A stretch of DNA of 64,000 nt from Macrothele yani (Eukaryota > Arthropoda > Arachnida > Araneae > Macrothelidae), in assembly GCA_039090855.1 (NCBI GenBank), contig CM077027.1, positions 103,582,424 through 103,646,423 on the forward strand. Reading direction: 5' to 3'. Within the stretch, counting starts at the first letter, position 1, and each line of letters starts with the position of its first letter. Shown one piece after another: positions 1 through 11,899 of the stretch. A program made the position numbers and the translations under genes. Under the pieces are notes generated by a model. The model was not told where the DNA came from. It saw only the letters and a program-made list of their open reading frames with translations, and searched no databases.

Positions 1-321
1 ATATACATATATATATATATATATAATTTTTTTAGGTTTTTTCTTTTTAAAATTATTTGCACACACACCATGAAGGAATGTTGAAAATTTTCCTGAAAGT
101 GAAGATATAGAAGCTGTATGGAATACTTAAAAAATGACATCTTGAAAAATATTCCTACCTATCTATCTATCAATCTATCTATCTATCTATATATATACGC
201 ACGCACCATGAAGGAATGAGGAATAGTGAAAATTAAAATGTTTCATCTTTTAAATTTTTCATTTTTTTAATTAAATTTAACATCTTTTTTTCTTATATAT
301 ATATATATATATATATATATA
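1..321. repeat. (TA)n and (GATA/TATC)n low-complexity flank of duplicated block
   Basis: The stretch is AT-rich with (TA)n at the left edge and again at about 296-321, and TATC repeats at about 157-200. No reading frame is present. The same sequence recurs almost base for base at about 12815-13120, so it is the left part of a duplicated block, and its true left end lies outside the window. Confidence 0.8.
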
Positions 322-1095
322 ACTCACCTTCGTTTTGCTGATGACATAGTCATTTTTGCAAGTACCCCATTAGAGCTGCAGAGTATGATCCAGGAACTTG
401 CTGACAAGAGTAAAGAAGTGGGATTAAAAATGAACTTTCAGAAGACAAAAGTGATGTACAATGCTTTTACAAGAAAAGAAAATTTATCGGTAGATGGAGA
501 AAAGCTGGACATAACTGATACCTACGTTCATCTTGGACAGCAAATATCAAGTGAGGGTCACATTGATGAAGAAATTAATTGGCAAATAAAACTTGCCTGG
601 AGAGCTTTTGGAAGAAACAGTATAATTTTCAAGAGCAATATGCCATTATGTCTTAAAAAAAAAGTGTTTGATCAATGCATCCTACCAGTGCTTACGTATG
701 GTGGAGAGACTTGGCCCTAACTAAAAGAGACATACAAAGGCTGCAGACAACTCAAAGCAGCATGGAGAGGTGCATGCTTGGTGTAACCAGGAGAGATAAG
801 AAGAGGAACTCGTGGATCAGAAAAATGACAAGAGTGGAAGACATCATGATCAGAGTAAAATCCCTGAAATGGCAATGGGCTGGACATATTGCCAGAAAGA
901 CAGTCCATCGATGCACAGCCGAAATTTTAGATTGGATTCCGAGGGACAGGAAAATATCCAGAAGACCACATGGGAGATGGATGGATGAAATTCGAAAGTA
1001 TGCAGGAGTAACATGGAGGAGACTGGCACAAGACAGACCGTTGTGGAAGAAACTTGGGGAGACCTTCGTCCAGCAGTGGATTGATAATGGTTGAA
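322..1095 (+). pseudogene. RTE-type LINE, 5'-truncated 3' end (copy C)
   Basis: The fragment starts inside the reverse transcriptase at the catalytic motif FADDIVIF and runs to the RTE C-terminus, ending at QQWIDNG and a short ATGATGATA tail. It is about 90% or more identical by eye to the same part of the full-length element at 14150-17289. A single-base loss near 715 turns ETWTLTK into ETWP and a stop, which splits the frame into 385-720 and 675-1094. 5' truncation is usual for target-primed reverse transcription. A SINE follows directly at 1106. Confidence 0.85.
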
Positions 1096-1105
1096 AATGA
1101 TGATA

Positions 1106-1332
1106 GCCGCCCCGGTGGCGCAGTGGTCTAAGGCGTTGGCCTCTGATCATTCGTCCGTAAGGGGTCCTGGTTCGAATCCCGGTGAGGCATGGATGTTGTG
1201 TTTGTCTTACGGCACTGGCTCTCTCCCTTCCCTGGAACCAGTGACCCTAAATTAGGGACGGGCGACTGCTTATAATAGCCCATTGAGTTGCTCACGGCGG
1301 TCGTTAAACCTCCAATCAAAAAAAAAAAAAAA
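1106..1332 (+). repeat. SINE-A (tRNA-derived), full length
   Basis: The head (1106-1190) is tRNA-like, with an A box (TGGCGCAGTGG) and a B box (GGTTCGAATCC). The body runs through GGCACTGGCTCTCTCCC and TTAGGGACGGGCGACTGC to CGTTAAACCTCCAATC and a poly(A) tail. This is the most frequent repeat in the window. RNA polymerase III transcription from the internal boxes is expected for such SINEs. It sits at the end of the RTE fragment, with AATGAT on both sides as a possible short target duplication. Confidence 0.9.
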
Positions 1333-1442
1333 TGATATATATATATACTCGTATATGTGTGTGGTGTGTGTGTTTAATTTATTTATATTAATGACTAGCA
1401 AATAAGTTGGTATTTTCCTTACCACTAATACTGTGTTAATTT

Positions 1443-2699
1443 GAAACAAAAAAATAAGACATGATTTTGTTAAATATTATGTAAAATTTATGCTAAATAC
1501 ACAAATTTTTGTAACTATAAAGTAATTAGGGAAAATGAAAGTTATTTATCCTTTATATTCCATATTTTCTGTTTATCTTTATGGACTGTATAATCGGGAC
1601 GTTCATTATGTGGTGTCTTTTTTAATTCTCCCTCATATGTGAGATGAACATAACATTATCAGTATTAATTTCAGGTAAGCAATTATTTGCAATTACAGCC
1701 TGTCTAGAATTTGATAAATCTTGCTTTCAATACACATTATTCCTTAGTTCTCTAAAAATTATCAAAACTGAATTTAAAAAATTGCCTGTAGACATTACGG
1801 TTTTATTCGATTTCTGCAGATAGTTTGCTTCATATTTTGTAACGTGGAACAGCTAGGCACAGTGGCCTGGTACACTCTTGCTTGGAGAAACACATCACAA
1901 GAGAACCAATTAAACAATGGATCAAAGCCCTTTGTTGGGTGATTCTCTTTCAACATTTCTCTGAGCAGGAGCCCATTCGGTCATTAAGCTTATCTACACT
2001 GTGCTATAGAAGAAAGGAAAACAAACTATTTAACATACAGATTTTTTTCTTACATATGAACTGTTTCTACGGGAATGTATTAACAAATTGTACATGGGCA
2101 GTATACCACTTAGGTTCAGAAAAGATCATGGAATTATAATACCAAAAATAATATGCCTCATGCATTTAATTGTTATTCATAAAAAGCAGGTAATTGTATA
2201 AAGAACAGTTATTTAAAGAATTAACAAATGTATGCTTTCATAAGGAACGCAAGAATGTAAGGAAATGTAACAATTTGTCGCAATGTTATTTGATTTGCTG
2301 CTCTGGAAAAACTCTCAGAACCACCTGGAAAACCTGGAAAAGTCAGGGAATTTTTTTCTACTTTTGAGTGGGAACCCTGATACTAAAGTGTAAGACAGCC
2401 TACAATGAATTACTCCTATGCACAAATAGTGGTTGAAAAACAACTGAAGCAAATTTAATTGAATATTCCCATCAAACTTGTTTGGCTATTTCTGTTTCAA
2501 ACACACTTGTACTAGGATGAGATTTTATACATCATATGCACATATTCACACTTTGGTGAAAGATATTTTAATGTATTATGAATTTTGGGTATTTTTTTTT
2601 TTTTTTTTTTTTTTTGCAATGAATGATACAGTTGCTCTAAATTTAACTGGACAAGTAGGTATATGCCAGCTGAACTGGGTAAATTTTATACCATCTGGC
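1443..2699. other. Unassigned AT-rich DNA
   Basis: No convincing gene, RNA or repeat is recognised. The open frames here, such as 1882-2139, are short and show no known domain. A poly(T) run lies at about 2591-2615. Confidence 0.5.
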
Positions 2700-3345
2700 C
2701 GAGCCCATGTAGGGGGGGCACAATTTCAAGGGGCCCCAGAACTATGTAAAATGCTTGAAGAATTGAGAGTTTTATAGTTTTTTTTTCTTTTTTTTTTTTT
2801 TTTTCAGATGGCACAGCAAAAATTATAAGAAACTGCCTTGTGATTTTTTTTTAATTCCATTCCGCTTGTTTAGGAAGACCGCGAAAAAATATGCCCCCCC
2901 CCCCTTCTGTCCATCCCCAAATCTCTTGAAAGCTTTACTAAAGTTTTTTTGTACACATCTGTAATTGAGGGAAATTTTCATACATTAGAATTCGTTTGAA
3001 TCATGATATTTGGATCATATTATTTTGCCCACTACTTCTATATAATTTCAACAAGCTGAGCCCAACTGGGGGGGGGAGAACTGAACTGGTGTCTATTTTT
3101 TCAACGAACCCAGCATTTTTACATTTTCTTGCTACCATTGATTCGTCGTCCATGAATCCTTGGATGCACACATCAATATGGCGGGAATATTTTTATGGCT
3201 TCCTCATCATGTTTTTGGAATGTTTATTTTTCTTTTATTCATCCCGCATAGTGGAATCCTAGATGTGCCACTAATACTGGAGCCCTAAAATGCTGTCCAG
3301 TCCTCGGGCCCCCTGTCTCTTTAAATCTGCTCTGCCATCTGGGTA
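2700..3345 (+). repeat. Interspersed repeat R1, copy 1
   Basis: This stretch aligns, in reverse complement, with 56625-57300 over nearly its whole length. Landmarks include GGGGCCCC near 2734, the phrase around TTCAACAAGCTGAGCCC near 3049, and CACTAATACTGGAGCCC near 3271. A partial third copy lies at 50370-50465. It has no coding capacity and no family assignment from me. Several poly(T), poly(C) and poly(G) runs interrupt it. Confidence 0.6.
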
Positions 3346-3850
3346 TTCAAATGTGCTGAACTTGTGGTATTGAATAAAGTTTTTGATTGAAGGTGGTGGA
3401 CATGTAGGTGAGTGTCAGTAAGTCTCAAGTGTTTCTTAGTTTTCATGGTCACTTTTGATGGAAAAGCTGGTAAGTTCACCTAAAGAAAGCAGTGGTGCTT
3501 CCATCTATTTATTTTGGAAGTAGTATAGGGACCTTGATGTTATATACATCAGTTGTATCACATGCCAATTCATATTGAGTGTGCAGTTCTGGTAATGTTT
3601 TTGTGGCAAGCACCACATTAGTGAATGTATAATACAAGCTTTAATTCCCAGTACTTTTATGGGTGCTGTAGACTTGTCAAAAATCTTGAGTGTTATACAT
3701 TTAAGTGATGTAAAGAGCTTTACACTGCAAGCTGTCTATGGCCAGTCCCTCTGATGCAGCTCACAGCCAGGCTTTTCAGAGTTATCAAGAATCTACTAAC
3801 GCAGCAGTAGTGGCTTATCAGGTAAAGTGCCACTTTTCACCTAATATATA
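3346..3850. other. Unassigned DNA
   Basis: I see no gene or recognisable repeat between the R1 copy and the Tc1-A element. Confidence 0.5.
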
Positions 3851-5279
3851 CACTGGCGGAAAGTGAAAAAAGAACACCAAGAAGGAGACGTCTGATACCA
3901 ACGAAATTTATACAGCATAATAACGGAATACAGAGGATAACGTGATCAAAACATTATGGCAAAATACAGCTATATTTGCTGGTAAACTGAAAAATAACAT
4001 TTCCATGTAACATGGTTAGTACGAGGTTGAACCGCCATGAAGTGCGTCACACTGTGAAATTCTGGCATGGAGTCTGTCGTACAAATATAGGATGTAAGTT
4101 TGGGGTATTGAGTTCCAAGCATCGTCAACCTGGACGCGTAAATCGGGATGGTCGTGGCTGGCCGTGGAGACCGGATAAGTCGTTGTCCCATAAAATCCCA
4201 CACGTGCTCAATGGGGGACAAATGCGGTGAACGTGCAGGCCATGGAAGTTGTGTCACACCCTGAAGTGCATGTTGCGTTGCACGTGCCGGGTGTGGGCGT
4301 GCGTTATCTTGCTGGAAAACACCACGATGGACCGACCTTACAAATGGCACAACAACGGGCTGAATGATGTTGTTGATGTAGGAGGCGCTGTTTAACGTAC
4401 CCAGTACAAACACTAGTTGTGTACAGGAGTGATAGCTGATCTCTCCCCACACCAGGAGACCAAGTGTAGGCCCTGTGTGTCGCTGGCGGATGCAAGAAGG
4501 GTGGAGACGCTCCCCTGTGAGTCTGCGAACACGCATACGGCCATCAGAGGCTCCCAAACAGAATCTGCTTTCATCGCTGAACACGACAGATCGCCATTGC
4601 GTTCTCCAGTGCAGATGTTGGCAACACCACTGCAGCCGTTCCTGACGGTGGGCTGGAGTCAGAGGTACACATGCCAGAGGCACACGTGCATGTAGTCCTG
4701 CATCCAGTAGACAGTTGCGGATTGTTCGCACAGTCACCTCAGGTGCAACGGCAGCTCGGATTTGCGTCGCAGTGGATGTTCTGCTTGACAATGCCGCTCT
4801 TCTTATGCATTGATCGGTCCGCTCATCAGTCCGTCTGTGACTGCCGGTTCCACGTCTTCTCGTGTGGGAATGTTCCTCGGACCATCTACGCCACCATCGT
4901 ACCACCACCGATACTTCCCTTCCAATTCGCTCTGCAATGCGACGATACGACCACCCGGCCTCGCGGAGTCAGACTAGACGACCTCGCTCAAAGTCTGATA
5001 ACTTCTGAAATCGTACAAGTCTTCCATGGCCAGGCATTGCAGCTTCTTCGAGGTCATTGCACGTGTAGGTACGGCGACGGCTGATTACATTCACTTCGCC
5101 GTACTCCTTAAATACCACCGACGATAATTTGCATATTATGCCGTGCTGTGGCATAAGCGCTCACCGGTTGGTCCCAAAATTAACATCGCAGCTACGTAAA
5201 CTCGACTCCATTAACTTATGTAAATTTCATGATCGTCCGTCAATTCCTTCTTGGTGTTCTTTTTCACTTTCCGCCAGTG
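3851..5279 (-). mobile_element. Tc1/mariner element, family Tc1-A, copy 1
   Basis: The ends are inverted repeats of about 33 bp beginning CACTGGCGGAAAGTGAAAAA, flanked by TA on both sides (3849-3850 and 5280-5281). The 1429 bp element carries one transposase gene on the minus strand. A second copy of the same family, 1428 bp long, lies at 25101-26528. The right-hand TA target is only four bases from the left end of a different Tc1 element at 5286. Confidence 0.95.
4016..5037 (-). pseudogene. Tc1-A transposase, two lesions
   Basis: This encodes a Tc1-family DDE transposase that would cut and paste the element by binding its inverted repeats. The N-terminus (MPGHGR...LSDFERGRLV) and following REAGWSYRRIAE form the helix-turn-helix region. 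Catalytic positions are visible in VFSDESRF, QQDNARPH and SPIEHVWD. The C-terminus ends HGGSTSY. The frame is about 340 codons. There is an in-frame TGA at codon 23 (4969-4971) and a 1-base loss near 4149 relative to copy 2, which diverts the reading near the C-terminus. The same TGA occurs in copy 2. Confidence 0.9.
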
Positions 5280-5285
5280 TATATA

Positions 5286-6689
5286 CACTAACAGAAAAAA
5301 AAATCCCAACACCATGAAAAAATAGTTGTAGAGGAATGAAATGGCGGCAATACATTTGTATAGGTAACATATTTGATCGATTAAGGTTTCAAGATCACAG
5401 CTTATTGTAAGCGCGAGAAGAGCCATTTAAAATGTGTAATGCTGGTACATTAATAACCGGTGTAGCCGCCAGAATGTTGAATGCAAACACGCAAACATTC
5501 ATGCATTGTGTCGTACAGGTGCTGGATGTCAGTTTGTGGGATGGAGTTCCATGCCTGTTGCACTTGATCGGTCAATACAGGGACGGTTAATGCTGATTGG
5601 GGGTGACGCTGGAGTTGTCGTCCAATGATGTCCCATATGTGCTCGATTGGTGAAAGATCTGGTGATCTAGCAGGCCACGGCAACATGTCGACACTCTGTA
5701 GAGCATGTTGGGTTACAACAGCGGTATGCGGGCGAGCGTTATCCTGTTGGGAAACACCCCCTGGAATGCTGTTCATGAATGGCAGCACAACAGGTTGAAT
5801 CACCAGACCGACATACAACTATGTCGTCAGGATGCGTGGGATAACCACCAGAGTGCTCCTGCTGTCTTAGGAAATTGCTCCTTAGACCATAACTCCAGGT
5901 GTAGGTCCAGTGTGTCTCTGCCGCAGACAGGTTGGTTGCAGGCGCTCACCTGGCCTCCTTCTAACCAACACTCGGCCATCACTGGCACCCAGGCAGAACC
6001 GGCTTTCATCAGAAAACACAACAGATCTCCACTCAGTCCTCCAATGAGCTCTAGCTTGACACCACTGACGTCGCAAACGGCAGTGGTTTAAAGTAAGTGG
6101 AATGCACGCTACAGGGCGTCTGGCTCAGAGCTGTCCTTCAAGTAACCGATTTGTAGCAGTTTGTTGTGTCACTGTAGTGGCAACTGCAGCTCAAATTGCA
6201 GACGCAGTACGATGCGCCACGGTGGTCTTCCCTCTCAGTAGTGCCACGTGGCCGGCCAGAACCCGGTCTTCTTGAGGCAGTACCTTCCCTTGACCACCTC
6301 TGCCAACAATCGTGCACAGTGGCTACATTCCTGCCAAGTCGTTCTGCAATATTGCGGAAAGAAAATCCACCTTCTCGTAGCCCTAATACACGACCTCGTT
6401 CAAACTCCGTGAGCTGTTGATAATGGCTTCTTCGTCGTCTTAAAGGCATTCTTGACTAACATCAACACCGTACGTCGAATCTCAACGATAACTAACGCTC
6501 ACGAACGTTACAGCGCGTATTTACAGCAAACCTGCTTTCATGTTCCGAGGGGCGCTACTAGCGCCACACGTATGTGCCTAGCGCGAAATTTGCACAGACA
6601 TCATCTTACAGATGTACTCTCACCGCCTACCAACTGTTGTTTATCGAACACAACCCCTTCTTGGTGTTGGGATTTTTTTTCCGTCAGTG
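5286..6689 (-). mobile_element. Tc1/mariner element, family Tc1-B, copy 1
   Basis: Inverted repeats beginning CACTAACAG and ending CCGTCAGTG enclose 1404 bp, with TA at 5284-5285 and 6690-6691. Inside the ends is the shared stretch AAAATCCCAACACCA. The internal transposase is on the minus strand. The same family recurs at 31431-32854. Only the dinucleotide repeat TATATA separates this copy from Tc1-A. Confidence 0.95.
5450..6449 (-). pseudogene. Tc1-B transposase, broken by frameshifts
   Basis: The frame starts MPLRRRRSHYQQLTEFERG, with a helix-turn-helix and an AT-hook-like GSGRPRGT, and ends HSGGYTGY. VFSDESRF, QQDNARPH and SPIEHIWD hold the catalytic residues. It is split into pieces at 6138-6449, 5882-6076 and 5450-5818 by small indels and a stop after GVMV. 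It is clearly older or more damaged than the copy at 31670-32692. Confidence 0.9.
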
Positions 6690-6714
6690 TATATTATATA
6701 TAGTGAGGGGGGGG

Positions 6715-6900
6715 GAGTTCCTAACTTAGGTTGAAAGACCCGAACCCACAGCGCTATGCGCCTTTTGGTAGGTGAAAGAGAAACTATGAGAGTTAGGAGC
6801 AGATTGCCCTGATAGAATAGCAGGAAAGAAAAGTATGGAAATATTAGAGCAGAAGGAGTAAATGGTTTCCCCGTTAAGTAGTGAAGTTGTAAGCTGCCCT
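6715..6900 (-). repeat. Fragment of SINE-B body (diverged)
   Basis: The stretch around ACCCACAGCGCTATGCGCC and the following AGAGAAACTATGAGAG resembles the body of the SINE-B copy at 7222-7645, where the matching part reads AGCCACCTACAGCGAGATCG. The tRNA-like head is absent. The match is by eye and weak in places. Confidence 0.4.
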
Positions 6901-7221
6901 ACATACTTACCTGCAACAACAAGCCGTTCCGAGCGATATTTCTCTCCGCAGAAAAAAAGCCCGGTACACTGCTACCACAGATGAGTACAGGGGGAAAGGA
7001 CACTGGAAAGGGGGAACCTGAAATAAAAAAAGACATCACACACAGGATAAGTTTCCCAGAGGAATATCGACGTTCAACACCGGATAAAACAAAACTGCCC
7101 GTTTGCTCAGTTTTCCTCTCTAAGTCGGCTATTTGCCCCGTCACTCATCAGCCAATGAGAGAAAAGATTTTTCCCCATTGGTTTAAAAAAATTTCTCAGG
7201 TTTACTTTTGCTGATTCTTGC

Positions 7222-7645
7222 CTGATCAAGTATTTGTCATTTTCTTGGTGGACTTCCATCCACAGTGAATAGAGTTTAGGTCCCAGCCACCTACAGCGAG
7301 ATCGCCTTTTGGGCAGGACACAGAAACGGAAGGAATGAGAGCAAGTCTAGCAACTTTGACAGAACAGTTTGTAGTTAGATTAGAGTACAGTAGATTGCGC
7401 CACCATACAAGTACGATATTGCACATAGAGGGGTTGAGAGAATTTCAGGGAAGGGCATAGGAAAGGATATCCATTTAACCAGTGGGTCCAGCCTGGGGGC
7501 CGTCACTTAATGTGCTCGTCCGATGCACGGCGGATATTCAGCGATTGTTAGTAAATCATACCATCTGCGAAAGATCAGCCCAGGCTTGAACCTGGGGACC
7601 TTGCATCGATAGTCTGAACTGCTAACCACTAAGCCATCTGCAACT
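7222..7645 (-). repeat. SINE-B (tRNA-derived), with 11 bp target duplication
   Basis: On the minus strand the head reads GATGGCTTAGTGG (A box) and AGGTTCAAGCC (B box), followed by a body of about 330 bp unlike SINE-A. The 11 bp sequence CTGATTCTTGC flanks it exactly at 7211-7221 and 7646-7656, which is direct evidence for retroposition. The tail lacks a clear poly(A). Confidence 0.75.
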
Positions 7646-7656
7646 CTGATTCTTGC

Positions 7657-10385
7657 GTGACATGGTGAGTGTAATATATATATATATATATATTGAATTC
7701 TTAAAATTAGTCTTTTTTTTTTTTTTTTTTTTTACAAGAATGATTTTTTAAAATTACTGTAATTGTGAACTGAAAGATCTCCTGTTTCTGAAAGCAAGCT
7801 AGAAGTATAAACACTCCATTTCAAATGGCACTAGGAATTGATGAACAGATGACCTTTTAACTACACATAAGCCATGTGAAGAGATAGGAGCAGCAGTTCC
7901 AAATCACTTCATTCTGTGACCATGAAGAGCACTGACATAAGAACTTGAACTTCATGAATAAGGGTGTTGATATAGCAGTTAATGATTGAGGTGAAGTGAC
8001 AGTAGCCATCTCTTCCCTGCATTGTCATTTTGAGTTTAGATGGTTTTTCAGTTCGTCCACTGTGTTTATACAGTAACTACAATTGTGAACTTCAGTTTCA
8101 GTGCTGTTTCTTTATTGTTCTCCGTGTGTTCTGGATCAATGCTTTTGTTAAAAATGAACCCAGAAAATGATAGTGTGCATGTTGTGGCAGACATATAATG
8201 TGCATAAGGATGTATTCCAAGAAGTGCATAAATTGTTTTCTCTGGTTTTTTACCCCCAACCACTGTGCCAGTATAAAGAAATTTTTCCTGTTTGAAATGA
8301 ATAAAAAATTACTTAGCACTATTTCACAGAAAAGACTATCATCATTATCTAATTTTGTGATGCAAGAACTGGTCAAACTTACTGTTAAACAACCATATTA
8401 TGATCACATCATTGACTGCTATGCTTCGTTGAAAGATAGAAGAATTGACCTTTATAAGAAGTAGATGCATTTTTTCATGGATTCTCATTTTGTAACACTT
8501 CACCTGTTTTTCTGATCACAAGCTGCCACTGTAATGCAGGCATTTTTTCCATTATGTTCACTCTTTGGGACTATTCTAGAAGCATTTAGAGCACTTAAGG
8601 GATTTCTACTGCAATTAAATCTCAATGTTAGGTTGCATCATAATTCTTTTTGGCTGTAAAAGGATCACTTGAGAAAGCTTCTGTCCCAAGACAATAATTC
8701 TAACCTGTGTAGTTCACAGAAAAATATCAGTAATGAATTCTGAGGGCTTAGAATTTCCCTTCTGAAGAAAAAAATATATTAGCGAGCACTGCCACAAAAT
8801 TTACAAAAAAAAAAAAAAAAAAAAAGTGTCAAGGTGAATCTCAAACTTATCAAATTCTTCTTTGATTCCTGGATTTGTGCACTATTCTTACCAGAATTTG
8901 TATGCTTCTGCACCTCTGGCTTCTACAGTTACAAAAATCAATAAAATATTCAAAGATATTTCTATAAAACTACAATAGTAAAATCTAGGAAACTTTTTTG
9001 ATGCTTCATTATGTGCACATGCATTACAAGTTCAAACACATTGAACACCAATAGGTATACCATTACAGCATATACTAGTTGAGCAGTTATGGCATAAATA
9101 ATTCATTCTTGGTAGTTTATTCATGCAAAAGTCATTCACTTTGTATCCACTCCCTGCTAGTTGTCTCACTACACTCACTGAGCTGAATGAAAAGCAAATA
9201 ATTCTTTGTTCCAAAGTGCCTGCACTTGTTAGGCCAAGTGGAAATTAGCAAATCTCCCAAAATAGTAGATTTTCACCGTGGCAAACAAGAGCATTCACAA
9301 CTATTTTTGGTAAACTGCCCAAAAGGAACAAGAGCTAAAAAGGCCCATTCACTGTTTCTTCATGAACGAATCTGTGCTTGTGGCAAATGATTCGGGCACA
9401 CCATTCAAATAAATGGCATTCACTTATCATTCCCATTCCTAAGTTTCACTATTATTCTGTAGCTGACTGCTCACTCACAACAGTTGATACTTTATTAATT
9501 CTTGATGTTACTTTTCTTATCGGCAATTGGTTTCTGAACTTGTAGGGGCAGAGTCAGTTAAACATGTGTATCACAGTAATTGCAGATTGAATGATCATTT
9601 ACAGTGTGAGAGTGAACCATTCATTGTGAACAAATTATTCATGAATAGTCCATCATTGTAGTTGAGGTAATGGAGATCTGTTAATCTTTTAAAACCATAG
9701 CATTGATTGCAGTTGGCAAATGTTATTACAAAGATTTTGTTCTTTCTCTCTAGTTCATTCATTCTGAGATTTGCTGTTAACTACTATGTTAAGTAATTTT
9801 CTTTTCCTTTTTAATTAACTGTTAGCATTTCACAGTGTTTGACTAATTTTTACTACAGTGGATAAATGGTAAAGATGTAGTGTTGGAAAGGCAAGAAAAG
9901 ACTGATTATTAATGTCATTCAAGGTTGTTTCAAATGATAATCACATTGTTGTGATCAAATGCAAAGAGATGCAAGTCGTTACAAGAAAATGAAGTATTAC
10001 ATTCATGGCAAAGAAAATGCACATGAAGTGTCACATTGAATGTGGTATTGAGTAGCAGAAAGCCTCTATTTTGTTGCAAACCCCCAGTCTGTTATATGTA
10101 TGAAAGATGTCAAAAATACTATTAACTGTAGGACTTCAGATGGAGAAGAATCTCTTCCTGCTAAATTGCACTGAATGACTTTGACTGTTAAAGAAGAAAA
10201 GCTCTTACACAAAAACCAAAAGTTAATCACAATTGAATTGCAACTTAAATTGGAATTAAAAGAAAGAAAAAATCATTAGGAAAAAATTGTTTTTATGAAG
10301 CTACCATGAGTCCTGAAATAGTGCAGCTTCAAAAAATGTGTTGTGTTTATCTCAGTAAATGAAATACAGAAGGATTGCACCATTG
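7657..10385. other. Unassigned AT-rich DNA
   Basis: About 2.7 kb with no recognised gene or element. It includes (TA)n at about 7674-7694, poly(T) at about 7713-7733 and poly(A) at about 8803-8824. Open frames (for example 8198-8464) are short and unlike known domains. Confidence 0.5.
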
Positions 10386-10517
10386 TACAATACAAATTTG
10401 GAAGATGTGAATCCATTTATTGGTGTAAATATGACAAAGATGTTAAATCAGATAATATAAAAAAAATATTGTCATATTTATACCAATAAATGGATCATCT
10501 TTCAAATTTGTATTGCA
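10386..10517. repeat. Inverted repeat (hairpin, MITE-like)
   Basis: Arms of about 50 bp at 10386-10437 and 10467-10517 are imperfect reverse complements, with landmarks CCATTTATTGGTGTAAATAT and ATATTTATACCAATAAATGG. The loop is about 29 bp. This could be a small non-autonomous DNA element; no target duplication is clear. Confidence 0.6.
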
Positions 10518-11038
10518 TGCATTTCTTTTTAAAAACGAATGTGGCCTGTAATCTTTGACTCCTTAAGGATCACAATTAGAGGCATGACACTGAAATGTCA
10601 CCTTATGGAAAGCCATGGTGTGTAGTAATTTTTGTAGCTAGGTTTTATGCAGTTTAAATTTCACACAATTTTTTATGCAGAAACTGTGATGGTTTTAAAT
10701 TTAGGCATCTATTTATTCTTTGAAATTCTTATGCTGCCTCTGTGTTTGTAACAGAAATTTCTTTTGCAGATTTTTACCTTTTTTTTACCCCATTGAAACA
10801 CCATCAAAGAGGTGTTTGTAACAATTGTTGTATCACAAAAATTGCTGTTGGTCATTATTCAGGGATTAAATAAATGAAATTCACGTACATTTTAAAAATT
10901 CTAAATGAAACATCACAAAGACAGTTTTGAAACACATTAATCAAGATTCAGAAATATGTCAATTAAAAATGTTTATTCTCTAACTAGAAATGTATTACAG
11001 GTTTTGTACACCTCATGGAATTTAAGAACTCTTCAAAA

Positions 11039-11145
11039 GCTGCCCTAGTGGTGCAGTGATTTAAGTGCTGACTTCTGCCCATTCATCCTAGATTGTTCAA
11101 TTCCTGGTGAGGCATGAATGTTGTCTTATGACAATGACAGAACAA
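11039..11145 (+). repeat. SINE-A fragment, decayed head
   Basis: The sequence CTGCCCTAGTGGTGCAGTG to GGTGAGGCATGAATGTTGTC matches the tRNA-like head and start of the body of SINE-A with many substitutions. The rest of the body is missing. Confidence 0.7.
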
Positions 11146-11249
11146 GAGTTCTGATGTCAAGGAAATTTCCAGAAAAACTCCCTAAGTGGACTTCCAAAAA
11201 TGCATATGAACTCATCCTGGTATTATCAAAGCCCAAGACAGCATTAAAA

Positions 11250-11634
11250 TACAGGGTACTTCAAAATGATTCGTCCAATTTCATTAGATCATAGCTCCGT
11301 AAAAATCAACATAATAATAGCGTACCACACATTAAAATAAAGAGAAATGCGCCTAGTTTATGAATGTAACCGCTAGATGGTGCAGACCCACATGCAATAA
11401 TTGAAACCGATCACGATTCACCTAAACTCTGTGTTCCATGTGATTTCTCGTGCAAATGTTTACAACCATTTCTTTTTCCAGTAAGAAACAGTAACAGGAC
11501 GCTTGTATTTAGATATGTTGGAGATGTGGCTATGTTTGCAAGTAATTGAAGATTCACGAGACTTCAGCTTGATGGAGCACCACCACATTGGCATCTAGAT
11601 GTTCACTGTAACCTTAACGAACAGCTTCCTAACT
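11250..11634 (+). mobile_element. Mariner-like DNA transposon remnant, left half
   Basis: The left terminal repeat TACAGGGTA...TTCAAAATGATTCGTCCAATTTC (11250-11282) is the reverse complement, with few changes, of 20211-20242. The inner end encodes DGAPPHWHLDV and NEQLPN, the second catalytic region typical of the arthropod transposases that read QQDGAPPH. Most of the gene is missing. The element is split here by an 8.25 kb insertion; its right half resumes at 19886. Confidence 0.75.
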
Positions 11635-11899
11635 GAACTAATATACACTTGCTGTCTTAAAGCACGATAAAACCACAATAGGCTCCCTAAAACACTTAAT
11701 AAAATCACATTTATTAAAAATTCTAAAAGCCCATTTACGTTTACACCAAGGTCTTTAGATATATCTCATGGTATAAGGTTGGGCTTGCTACGATGTCAGC
11801 CTCTCATTGGCTGCTGAAATGACGTCGGCGTGGACGCTGGACGCATGGCAGCTTTGAGCGTCTTGTGGCGTGGGGTTACAGCATACGAAACGATCGTGA

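Larger units (their letters stand above)
1..1442 (+). repeat. Duplicated block, copy 1 (without the LINE insertion)
   Basis: This block contains the low-complexity flank, a 5'-truncated RTE fragment, a SINE and about 90 bp of flank (1348-1442). It matches 12815-14149 plus 17290-17378. The second copy carries a 3.1 kb RTE between the two matching parts; this copy has the uninterrupted site near 1345. The two copies share the same 1-base loss in the RTE frame near 715, so they were duplicated after that RTE fragment decayed. An unmerged second haplotype in the assembly is an alternative explanation. Confidence 0.8.

Noticed and set aside
4012..5084. Plus-strand open frames 4012-4230, 4417-4695 and 4671-5084
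   Set aside because: They are antisense to the Tc1-A transposase and carry no domain.
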